20,326 nucleotides of DNA from DATBIO01 sp036556965. Its GTDB lineage: Bacteria > Acidobacteriota > Vicinamibacteria > Fen-336. A program made the position numbers and the translations under genes. The stretch lies in the NCBI GenBank assembly GCA_036556965.1, contig DATBIO010000274.1, positions 1-20,326 on the forward strand, given 5' to 3'. This document shows, piece by piece, positions 14,738 through 20,326 of this stretch. The notes below the pieces were generated by a model. That model saw nothing but the letters and a program-made list of their open reading frames with translations. It made no database searches and was not told the DNA's origin. Each line of letters begins with the position of its first letter. Within the stretch, counting starts at the first letter, position 1.

Positions 14738-15970
14738 ATGCGGCTGCTAACCGTCGGCACGAGCCTGGCCATGGCCGGGGCCGGCGCCTTGCTCTCCCTG
14801 GCCGCGGAGCCGGCGCCCACTCTGCGCGCCGCCGACCTGGCCCCCGCCGCCCTGCTCTCGGGACCGCGGTTCAAGGTGGCCGAGGCGGCGAGGTCCGACG
14901 GCTACATGACGGCCTTCACCGTCGTCTCCGACTTCGGCACCTTCGAGGCCCCCAGCCGCGAGATGCTCGAGGTGCGCGTGCACGAGGTGGCCGCCCTCGA
15001 GAAGCTGGAGGACGTGAGCAAGACCGACGTGTTCGCGAAGTCGCTGGCCGCCTCCACGGAGAAGAAGGCCAAGGCCGTGGCCAACGTGGCCACGCACCCC
15101 GTGGAGACGGTCAAGGGGGTGCCCAAGGGCGTGGGCCGCTTCTTCAAGGGCGTGGGGGCCAAGACCAAGGACGCGGCCGGCGACGCCAAGGACGCGGTGG
15201 CCGGAGACGAGTCCTCCTCGGGCGGCGGGAAGAAGGCCGAGGACGAGGCCGCGGACGCGGCCAAGGACGCGTCCGGGATGAGCAAGGCCCGCCGCCAGTG
15301 GGCGCAGAAGCTGGGCGTGGACCCCTACACCACCAACCCCGCCCTCTCGAAGAAGCTCGACGACATCGGCTGGGCCGCCTACGCGGGCGGCTTCACAACC
15401 TCGCTCGTCTCCGTCCCCGGCGTGGGCGCGGCCACCACCATGAACAAGATGGCGTGGGAGCTGCCGGCGGCGGACGTGGCCAAGCACAACGACCAGAAGA
15501 TGGTGGCCATGGGCGTGCCCGAGCCGGCGCGCAAGGCGTTCCTCAAGAACCCCCACTTCACGCCCACGCTGCAGACGGAGACGGTGGAGGCCTTCGCGTC
15601 CCTGGGCAAGGCGTCGGGCCGCGGCGACGCCATCGCCCTCGCCGCGCGCGAGAGCACCTCGGAGGAGGACGCGCGCTTCTTCCGCACCAGCGCGCGGCTC
15701 CTGGCCCGCTACCACGCCACGGTGGAGCCGGTGGCCAGCGTGCAGGCCCGCCGCCAGGTGTTCGTCGGCCGCACCGGATCGGGGAAGGTCGTGTTCCCCA
15801 CCGCCTTCGACTACCTGACCTGGACGGCCGAGGTGGAAGAGGCGGTGGCGCAGCCGGACCTGGCTTCCGCCAAGCCCACGCTTTGGCTCAGCGGCGTCGC
15901 CTCGGACACCGCTCGCCGCGAGCTGGCGGCGCGCGGCTGGACCCTGAAGGAGAAGGCGCTGCCGAACTGA
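14738..15970 (+). CDS. Secreted protein with a Lys/Ala/Asp-rich linker, unknown function
   Basis: The ATG is preceded by AGAGGAGG about six bases upstream. The 410-residue product has a hydrophobic N-terminal signal (MRLLTVGTSLAMAGAGALLS). Residues 40-100 form a folded part (SGPRFKVAEAARSDGYMTAF). Next is HPVETVKGVPKGVGRFFKGV (120-139), then a low-complexity run (about 140-180) of Lys/Ala/Asp repeats resembling LEA-type helices. The C-terminal domain (185-410) contains VPGVGAATTMNKMAWELPAA and VFPTAFDYLTWTAEVEEAV. The pattern of an HPVETVKG-like motif followed by a glycine-rich amphipathic stretch occurs in uncharacterised secreted proteins, but I cannot name a family. It stands alone: divergent from the secreted-protein operon and convergent with the receiver gene (11-bp gap). 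Confidence 0.8.
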   Translation: MRLLTVGTSLAMAGAGALLSLAAEPAPTLRAADLAPAALLSGPRFKVAEAARSDGYMTAFTVVSDFGTFEAPSREMLEVRVHEVAALEKLEDVSKTDVFAKSLAASTEKKAKAVANVATHPVETVKGVPKGVGRFFKGVGAKTKDAAGDAKDAVAGDESSSGGGKKAEDEAADAAKDASGMSKARRQWAQKLGVDPYTTNPALSKKLDDIGWAAYAGGFTTSLVSVPGVGAATTMNKMAWELPAADVAKHNDQKMVAMGVPEPARKAFLKNPHFTPTLQTETVEAFASLGKASGRGDAIALAARESTSEEDARFFRTSARLLARYHATVEPVASVQARRQVFVGRTGSGKVVFPTAFDYLTWTAEVEEAVAQPDLASAKPTLWLSGVASDTARRELAARGWTLKEKALPN

Positions 15971-15981
15971 GGGGCCGGAGG

Positions 15982-16371
15982 TCAGCCGCGGTTCGGACCG
16001 GGGGTGCCCCGGCCCAGGGCCCGCGCGATGGCCCCCAGCAGCACCGTCTGGTCCAGCGGCTTGTCCAGCACGTCCACCGGGCCCATGGCGACCGCCTGCT
16101 GTCGCACGTCCTGGTCGCCGTGGCCGGTGATGAACACCACGGGCAGGCCGCGCGGGGTCCCCACGATCGCCTGCTGCAGCTCGAGCCCCGTCATGACGGG
16201 CATGCGGATGTCGAGCACGAGGCACGCCGGGGGCGCCGGGGGCTCGAGGCTCAGGTACGCGCCCGCGCTGGCCAGGGTCCGCACCTCGTAGCCGGCGGCG
16301 CGGATCAGGCGGGCCAGTGCCTTGCGCACCGACGCATCGTCGTCAATGACGAACACGGTACCGCCCGACAT
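15982..16371 (-). CDS. Stand-alone receiver domain (single-domain response regulator)
   Basis: From the ATG at 16371 the 129-residue protein is one complete CheY/FixJ-type receiver: acidic cluster D10-D12 (VFVIDDDASVRKAL), phospho-acceptor D54 (LVLDIRMPVMTGLEL), switch Thr T82 (VVFITGHGD) and K104-P105 (VLDKPLD). After the last helix only a short Gly/Pro tail remains, so there is no output domain. The sequence is of the FixJ branch (IRMP, GHGD, DKPL). Such proteins act as phosphate shuttles or sinks, or by protein contact. It diverges from a LuxR-type regulator whose own receiver is degenerate, and each gene has its own dyad about 48 bp upstream. A longer start at 16467 would run through both dyads and is rejected. 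Confidence 0.9.
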   Translation of the reverse strand: MSGGTVFVIDDDASVRKALARLIRAAGYEVRTLASAGAYLSLEPPAPPACLVLDIRMPVMTGLELQQAIVGTPRGLPVVFITGHGDQDVRQQAVAMGPVDVLDKPLDQTVLLGAIARALGRGTPGPNRG

Positions 16372-16412
16372 GGACGGCGCATGTTGGCGCAAAGGCCACG
16401 GGCGGGAGAATG

Positions 16413-16424
16413 GGACAAAGGTCC
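16413..16424. promoter_or_regulatory. GGACC-WW-GGTCC-type dyad facing the stand-alone receiver gene
   Basis: GGACAAAGGTCC is one base from a perfect dyad. Its centre lies 47.5 bp upstream of the receiver start at 16371. A weak -10 (CAACAT, 16386 to 16381 on the minus strand) starts 32.5 bp from the centre. Confidence 0.5.
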
Positions 16425-16453
16425 TAGCCGTCCCGCCGCCGCCCAAGGGGGGT

Positions 16454-16465
16454 GGACCAAGGTCC
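16454..16465. promoter_or_regulatory. GGACC-WW-GGTCC dyad facing the degenerate-receiver regulator gene
   Basis: GGACCAAGGTCC has perfect arms, extended by one base each side (TGGACC..GGTCCA, 16453-16466). Its centre lies 48.5 bp upstream of the GTG at 16508 and 41 bp, about four helical turns, from the neighbouring dyad. A weak -10 (TAGGCT, 16492-16497) starts 32.5 bp from the centre. Confidence 0.55.
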
Positions 16466-16507
16466 AATGGACGGGCCGCGGGAAGGCACCGTAGGCTCCC
16501 CGTCGCC

Positions 16508-17155
16508 GTGGCTCCATCATCCGCCGGAACGGTGCACGTCGTGGAGGAGGATGCGGCGGTCCGCGCCGCCCTCGCCGCCCAGCTGCGGGCCGCGGGCTTC
16601 GAGGTGCGGGCCTACGCCTCGGCCGAGGACTTCCTCCGCACTCCGCCCGACACGCGCCCGAGCTGCCTGCTCGTGGACGTGCGTGCACGGGCGGGAGGGC
16701 TCTCCGTGCGCGCGGCCCTGGCCCGGCGCGAGGAGCCGGTGGCCACCGTGTTCCTGAAGCGCGGCGCGGCGCCGCGCGGCGGGCCCGCCGGCGAGGAGCA
16801 GCGCGCGCGCGACACCGCGCAGCGACGGGAGACGCTGCAGCAGGCCGTCCAGCGCGCCCTGGACGAGGACGCCGCCCGGCGCGCGGCCGTGGGGCCGGCC
16901 CTGGCCCTGCGCGACCGCTACCGTTCGCTCACCCGGCGCGAGCGCGAGGTGTACGCGCTGCTGGTGGCCGGCCGGGCGAGCCGGCAGATCGCCGCGGTCC
17001 TCGGCACGGCGGACCGCACGGTGCGCGGCTATCGGGCGAGCGTGCTCCACAAGATGCATGCGGCATCGCGGGTCGAGCTGGCCGATCGCGCCTCCGAGAT
17101 GAGCGCCCCGCCCGGCCGGCGCGCCCGCCGGACCCGGCGGCGCCGCCCGCGCTGA
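16508..17155 (+). CDS. LuxR/FixJ-type regulator with a degenerate receiver domain
   Basis: The 215-residue product from GTG at 16508 starts VAPSSAGTVHVVEEDAAVRA. Residues 8-60 align with a FixJ receiver, and an Asp at the phospho-acceptor position is kept (D57, CLLVDVRARAGGL). The usual M-P after it is lost, and the switch Thr/Ser is replaced by K84 (VFLKRG). The segment that should carry the K-P motif is a Gly/Ala/Arg/Glu-rich run (85-105), so normal phosphorylation is unlikely. The LuxR-type output domain is intact at about 140-198: LTRREREVYALLVAGRASRQ, then TVRGYRASVLHKM. The protein ends in a strongly basic tail (RRARRTRRRRPR). It diverges from an intact stand-alone receiver. No Shine-Dalgarno is clear. 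Upstream in-frame starts are possible but would cover the dyad. Confidence 0.85.
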   Translation: MAPSSAGTVHVVEEDAAVRAALAAQLRAAGFEVRAYASAEDFLRTPPDTRPSCLLVDVRARAGGLSVRAALARREEPVATVFLKRGAAPRGGPAGEEQRARDTAQRRETLQQAVQRALDEDAARRAAVGPALALRDRYRSLTRREREVYALLVAGRASRQIAAVLGTADRTVRGYRASVLHKMHAASRVELADRASEMSAPPGRRARRTRRRRPR

Positions 17156-17173
17156 GGCGGCCGCTCCGCGGAT

Positions 17174-18286
17174 TCAGGAGGCGGAGGTCGGCTTCACGCA
17201 GCGGAAGCCCAGGTGGTCGCTTCCCGTGGTGACCTCGCCCTTGCCGCGGGTGCCGACCATGTAGCGCACGCAGTACTGGTCGTTGCAGAGGAAGGACCCT
17301 CCGCGGTGGACGCGCTTCTTCTCCGTGGGCTCCGCGGGGTCGAAGGGCGTGTCCGGTCCCGCCGGGTTGCGCGCCACCCCGGCGGCGGCGCGCCGCGCGT
17401 ACGTGTCGGGCCGGTACCAGTCGCTGGTCCACTCCCACACGTTGCCGGCCACGTCGTAGAGCCCGTAGGCGTTGGCCGGGTAACGCGCCACGGGCGCGGC
17501 CGCGGGGTACCCGTCCTCGGGTTGGGAGGCGTGCGGGAAGCGGCCCTGGTACGTGTTGGCCATCCAGGTGCCCTGCGGCCGGAAGTCGTCGCCCCAGACG
17601 TAGACCCTGCCCGGCGCCCCGCCCCGCGCCGCGAACTCCCACTCCGCCTCCGTGGGCAGCCGCTTGCCCGCCCAGCGGGCGTAGGCCTCGGCGTCCTCGT
17701 AGGCGACGTGGACCACGGGGTACGCATCGCGGCCGGCCAGGCTGCGGGCGCGGCCCGATGGATGCCGCCAGTTCGCGCCCTGCACGTAGCTCCACCACCG
17801 GTAATGGTCGTCGAGGGGCACGGGCCGGGGGGGAGGGCTGAACACGACCGAGCCCGCCACCAGGTTCTCGGGCGGCGCGCCGGGGTAGTCCTCCGCGCGC
17901 GGCTTCCGCTCGGCCACCGTCACGTAGCCCGTGGCTTTCACGAAGCGGGCGAACTCCGCGTTGGTGACCTCGGTGGCGTCCATCCAGAAGCCGTCCACGT
18001 GGACGCGATGGATGGGGCGCGCGTCTTCCATGGGGTCGTGCCCGCCCTGCGGGAGGGGGCGCGGGTCCTCGGCCCCCATGGAGAACTCGCCACCGGGCAC
18101 CCACACCATTCCCTTGGGGGCGGGGCCGGGCGGCGGGCCGGGGTTGGTCACGGTGGGCGCGAAGGCCGGGGGCGTGGACGCCGGGGCGGCGGGCGGCGGC
18201 CCGTCCGCCCGCGGCGCGCGCCGGCAGCCCGTGGCGCCGGCGGCGGCGGCGATCATCAGCAGCCGGCCCGGCGCCTTCCACCTCAC
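17174..18286 (-). CDS. Formylglycine-generating-enzyme (SUMF1) domain lipoprotein with both active-site cysteines
   Basis: The 370-residue product from GTG at 18286 begins VRWKAPGRLLMIAAAAGATG, with a probable lipobox cysteine at 21, then a Pro/Ala-rich spacer to about 48. The FGE-sulfatase domain fills the rest: GMVWVPGGEFSMGAEDPRP, VDGFWMDATEVTNAEFARF, YEDAEAYARWAGKRLPTEAE, GNVWEWTSDWY and RVHRGGSFLCNDQYCVRYMV. C334 and C339 match the paired redox/copper-binding cysteines of human FGE (C336/C341), which many bacterial SUMF1-domain proteins lack. The true enzyme oxidises a sulfatase Cys to formylglycine; no sulfatase gene is in the window. Starts at 18286 are preferred because the lipoprotein signal begins there; the promoter would be nearly leaderless. 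It diverges from the 18419 gene around a shared dyad. Confidence 0.9.
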   Translation of the reverse strand: MRWKAPGRLLMIAAAAGATGCRRAPRADGPPPAAPASTPPAFAPTVTNPGPPPGPAPKGMVWVPGGEFSMGAEDPRPLPQGGHDPMEDARPIHRVHVDGFWMDATEVTNAEFARFVKATGYVTVAERKPRAEDYPGAPPENLVAGSVVFSPPPRPVPLDDHYRWWSYVQGANWRHPSGRARSLAGRDAYPVVHVAYEDAEAYARWAGKRLPTEAEWEFAARGGAPGRVYVWGDDFRPQGTWMANTYQGRFPHASQPEDGYPAAAPVARYPANAYGLYDVAGNVWEWTSDWYRPDTYARRAAAGVARNPAGPDTPFDPAEPTEKKRVHRGGSFLCNDQYCVRYMVGTRGKGEVTTGSDHLGFRCVKPTSAS

Positions 18287-18293
18287 GCCGCCG

Positions 18294-18299
18294 ATTATG
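18294..18299 (-). promoter_or_regulatory. Predicted -10 element of the FGE-domain lipoprotein gene
   Basis: CATAAT read 18299 to 18294 on the minus strand matches TATAAT in five of six positions. It begins 31.5 bp from the centre of the dyad at 18325-18336. Predicted transcription start is near 18287, essentially at the GTG. Confidence 0.45.
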
Positions 18300-18324
18300 G
18301 CGCGAGCCCCTCCCGGCCGGCGTA

Positions 18325-18336
18325 CTACCAAAGTCT
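18325..18336. promoter_or_regulatory. Diverged copy of the dyad, between divergent promoters
   Basis: CTACCAAAGTCT keeps eight of twelve positions of GGACCAAGGTCC, with the ACC-AA..GT core. -10-like hexamers begin 31.5 bp away on both sides: TACCAT (18362-18367, plus) and CATAAT (18299-18294, minus). The spacing agreement with the other sites is the main reason to list it. Confidence 0.4.
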
Positions 18337-18361
18337 CATACGCGGGCACGCCGGGCTCCTG

Positions 18362-18367
18362 TACCAT
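18362..18367 (+). promoter_or_regulatory. Predicted -10 element of the 18419 operon
   Basis: TACCAT, with no recognisable -35 hexamer 16-18 bp upstream. It starts 31.5 bp from the dyad centre at 18330.5. The leader of about 45 bases contains a GGGGAGG ribosome site and a short C/G palindrome (CCCCGGGG). Confidence 0.35.
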
Positions 18368-18418
18368 CCGCTCCGCGGAACGAGGACACGAGGGGCCTGG
18401 TCCCCGGGGAGGTTTTCG

Positions 18419-18913
18419 ATGACGACGAAGGCATGGCCACTGGCGGCCGCCGCCGCGCTGGCCCTGGCGGGCGCCCAGGGTGCCGCCGCCCAGGACGCCG
18501 AGAAGGCGCGCAAGAACGTGGACGCGGCCATCGAGCTGCTGCGCAAGGACGTGGCGACGGAGAAGTCGGACCTGATGGCCAAGAACATGAAGCTCGACGC
18601 CACGCAGGCGGCGGCCTTCTGGCCGATCTACAAGCAGTACGAGGCGGAGCGCAAGGCCATCGGCGACGACCGCGTGGCCGTCATCCAGGACCTGGCCGAG
18701 CACTTCGACTCCCTCAACGACGCCAAGGCCCAGGGTCTCCTGGAGCGCTCGTTCGCCATCGAGGACAAGCGCGTCGCCCTGCAGCGCAAGTACAAGGACG
18801 AGATGCTCAAGGTCCTGCCCGCAAAGACGGTGGCCCGCTTCTTCCAGATCGACAGCCGCCTGAACCACCTGATCGACCTGGGCATCGCGTCGCAGATCCC
18901 CCTCGTTCCCTGA
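18419..18913 (+). CDS. Small secreted helical protein (Spy/CpxP-like organisation), unknown function
   Basis: GGGGAGG precedes the ATG by about seven bases. The 164-residue product begins MTTKAWPLAAAAALALAGAQ and has a signal peptide cleaved near AAAQ-D (25-26). The mature 139 residues are almost entirely predicted helix and highly charged: EKARKNVDAAIELLRKDV, then LDATQAAAFWPIYKQYEAER (an LTxxQ-like turn), a coiled central part, and VLPAKTVARFFQIDSRLNHL near the end. This resembles the many periplasmic LTxxQ/Spy-type chaperone-like proteins in overall build, but it may be a separate family. It lies 17 bp before the DUF3943 gene on the same strand, so co-transcription is likely, and it diverges from the FGE-domain lipoprotein gene. 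Confidence 0.85.
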   Translation: MTTKAWPLAAAAALALAGAQGAAAQDAEKARKNVDAAIELLRKDVATEKSDLMAKNMKLDATQAAAFWPIYKQYEAERKAIGDDRVAVIQDLAEHFDSLNDAKAQGLLERSFAIEDKRVALQRKYKDEMLKVLPAKTVARFFQIDSRLNHLIDLGIASQIPLVP

Positions 18914-18930
18914 GCGGCGAGGGCATGGCC

Positions 18931-20326
18931 ATGAGACCGCCCCTCCTCACCACCTTGCGGCCCTCGGCGGTCTCGCTGGTGCTGCTCCTCCTGGCCGGCG
19001 GCGAGGCGCGCTCCGACGAGCCGGCGCCGGCGGCCCCGCCGGACCATCCCCGCTGGGGCATCTCCGCGGCCCTCAGCACGGGGACGGCCGGGGGCGCCTT
19101 CGGCGACCTCTTCCGCGAGCCCATCGGCGGCGACTTCAACCTGTTCCGCAACGGGAAGCGCTGGCGCTACGGCTTCGGCCTGAGCTTCGGCTCCTTCGAC
19201 ATGAAGGACCCCTACACCGAGGAGCCGGAGTGGGGCTTCCAGCAGACGTACCTGTTCGCCACCCGCATGTTCGGCGATCAGGGGCGGCGTGTGCGCCCCT
19301 ATCTCCAGGGACGCGTGGGGCTGGCCCGGCTGCACCCCCGGAGCGAGCTGTTCGCCTTCCAGCCTCCTCCCGAGGAGCCGGGCGACAGCCCCACCCACCC
19401 CAGCAACGGCTTCAGCCTCGGCGTCCTCCCCGGGGTGGAGGTGAACCTCAACGACTCCCTGGCCCTCGACGTGTCCGGCTCGTACACCTACTTCAGCGTC
19501 TCGGACTACGAGCTGGGGCCCGTGGCCCTGCCGCCCACCGGCTCCGGCTCGGCCTGGGAGGTGCGCCTCGGCCTGCGCTGGCATCCCGACAACGGCTGGC
19601 CGTCGGGCCCTCCCGGCCCCGGCCACCCCGAGGAGGCCCGCGACGCCTGGGGCGTGTCCAAGAACCTCGGCTGGGGGGCGGCGGAGGCGCTGGCCATCAA
19701 CTGGGTGGCCTCGGGCGTCAACGAGTACGTGCGCAGCGCGAACTTCAACCAGATCAGCCCGCGCAGCTGGTGGCACAACATCGAGGAGGGCTTCACCTTC
19801 GACGACAACCAGTTCCGGACCAACCAGCGCATCCACCCCATCAACGGCAGCACGTACTACAACGCGGGGCGCGCCAACGGCTTCGGGTTCTGGGAGTCCT
19901 CCGCCTTCGCGGTGGCGGGAGCGTTCTTCTGGGAGTGCTGCGGCGAGACGCACCCCATGTCCTACAACGACATGGTCTCCACGGGGATCGGCGGCATGGC
20001 CCTGGGCGAGATGAGCTACCGGCTCACCTCGCAGCTGCTGGACAACACGGCGACGAACAACCGCATCTGGCGGGAGATCGGCGCCACCCTGATCAACCCG
20101 ATCCGGGGGGTCAACCGCTGGTTCTCGGGGCGGGCCACGCGCGTCCACGCCAACCCCACCGAGCCCCTGGACTGGCGCCCGAAAGAGGCGCGCTTCTTCG
20201 TCTTCGCGGGCGCCCGCATGATCGGGGAGGGCGACTCCATCAGCAACAACACCAAGACCTACGGCTTCGTGGCCTTCGACCACGCCTTCGGGAGCGTCTT
20301 CGACAACCCCCGGCGCAAGCCTTTCG
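18931..20326 (+). CDS. DUF3943-domain envelope protein (3' end outside the window)
   Basis: The frame stays open from ATG 18931 to the last base, giving at least 465 residues. GAGGG lies seven bases before 18931; an ATG at 18925 is too close to it. The N-terminus MRPPLLTTLRPSAVSLVLLL is a signal peptide ending near ARSDE. An outer-membrane-barrel-like part follows (residues about 40-230), with alternating strands such as RWRYGFGLSFGSFDM, RVRPYLQGRVGLARL and WEVRLGLRWHPD. The DUF3943 region begins about residue 265 and shows INPINGS-like HPINGSTYYNAGRANGFG, then WESSAFAVAGAFFWECCGET, DMVSTGIGGMALGEMSYRLT and the later RGVNRWFSG. DUF3943 proteins are uncharacterised and exported. More barrel strands probably follow beyond the window. 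Confidence 0.88.
   Translation, partial: MRPPLLTTLRPSAVSLVLLLLAGGEARSDEPAPAAPPDHPRWGISAALSTGTAGGAFGDLFREPIGGDFNLFRNGKRWRYGFGLSFGSFDMKDPYTEEPEWGFQQTYLFATRMFGDQGRRVRPYLQGRVGLARLHPRSELFAFQPPPEEPGDSPTHPSNGFSLGVLPGVEVNLNDSLALDVSGSYTYFSVSDYELGPVALPPTGSGSAWEVRLGLRWHPDNGWPSGPPGPGHPEEARDAWGVSKNLGWGAAEALAINWVASGVNEYVRSANFNQISPRSWWHNIEEGFTFDDNQFRTNQRIHPINGSTYYNAGRANGFGFWESSAFAVAGAFFWECCGETHPMSYNDMVSTGIGGMALGEMSYRLTSQLLDNTATNNRIWREIGATLINPIRGVNRWFSGRATRVHANPTEPLDWRPKEARFFVFAGARMIGEGDSISNNTKTYGFVAFDHAFGSVFDNPRRKPF

Noticed and set aside
18628..20283. A 551-codon minus-strand frame opposite the Spy-like and DUF3943 genes
   Set aside because: The plus-strand frames have signal peptides, ribosome sites and DUF3943 motifs. 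The minus frame is a shadow rich in Val, Ala, Gly, Arg and His.

Overview
This is a compact, very GC-rich bacterial window (roughly 70% GC by eye, strong third-position G/C) from a diderm. The evidence for a diderm is an RND efflux pump, lipoprotein signals and secreted proteins. Heavy use of FixJ/NarL-type two-component regulators, a DinB protein of a kind common in soil bacteria, a possible DUF2378-like protein and many secreted proteins of unknown role suggest Acidobacteriota or Myxococcota. No marker gene settles this. No rRNA, tRNA, CRISPR array, transposase or phage gene was seen. Genes fill almost the whole window: no gap reaches 300 bases, and several convergent pairs abut or overlap.

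Layout. 1-2390: the cut-off end of an XRE-type DNA-binding protein, then a large membrane protein fused to a spermidine-synthase-like domain. 2392-7834 (minus): a MarR-controlled efflux operon in the order MarR repressor, periplasmic adaptor, RND permease, then a small possible DUF2378-like protein; no outer-membrane channel gene is present. 7841-8425: a divergent promoter region whose two -35 boxes form the arms of an inverted repeat, followed by a DinB-like gene. 8474-13445 (plus): a FixJ-type response regulator, two tandem envelope proteins (the second starts inside the stop codon of the first), and an 820-residue MASE1-GAF-PAS histidine kinase. 13404-14557 (minus): two secreted proteins, one with a six-cysteine tail that overlaps the kinase gene tail to tail. 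14738-15970 (plus): a secreted protein with a Lys/Ala/Asp-rich linker. 15982-17155: a stand-alone receiver diverging from a LuxR-type regulator whose receiver domain is degenerate. 17174-18286 (minus): a lipoprotein with a formylglycine-generating-enzyme (sulfatase-modifying factor) domain that keeps both active-site cysteines. 18419-20326 (plus): a small secreted helical protein and a DUF3943 envelope protein cut by the window edge.

The most interesting signal is not a gene. A dyad of the form GGACC-WW-GGTCC occurs in the control regions of the right-hand genes: perfect at 14616-14627 and 16454-16465, one mismatch at 16413-16424, more diverged at 18325-18336. In each case a plausible -10 hexamer starts 31.5-32.5 bp from the dyad centre, and at the fourth site this holds in both directions. 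This places the dyad near -43, the usual position of a LuxR/NarL-type activator, and no good -35 box is present. I infer a local regulon, run by one of the FixJ/NarL-type regulators encoded here, that covers secreted and envelope proteins and the regulators themselves. Several regulator genes also appear to have almost no leader between predicted transcription start and start codon.
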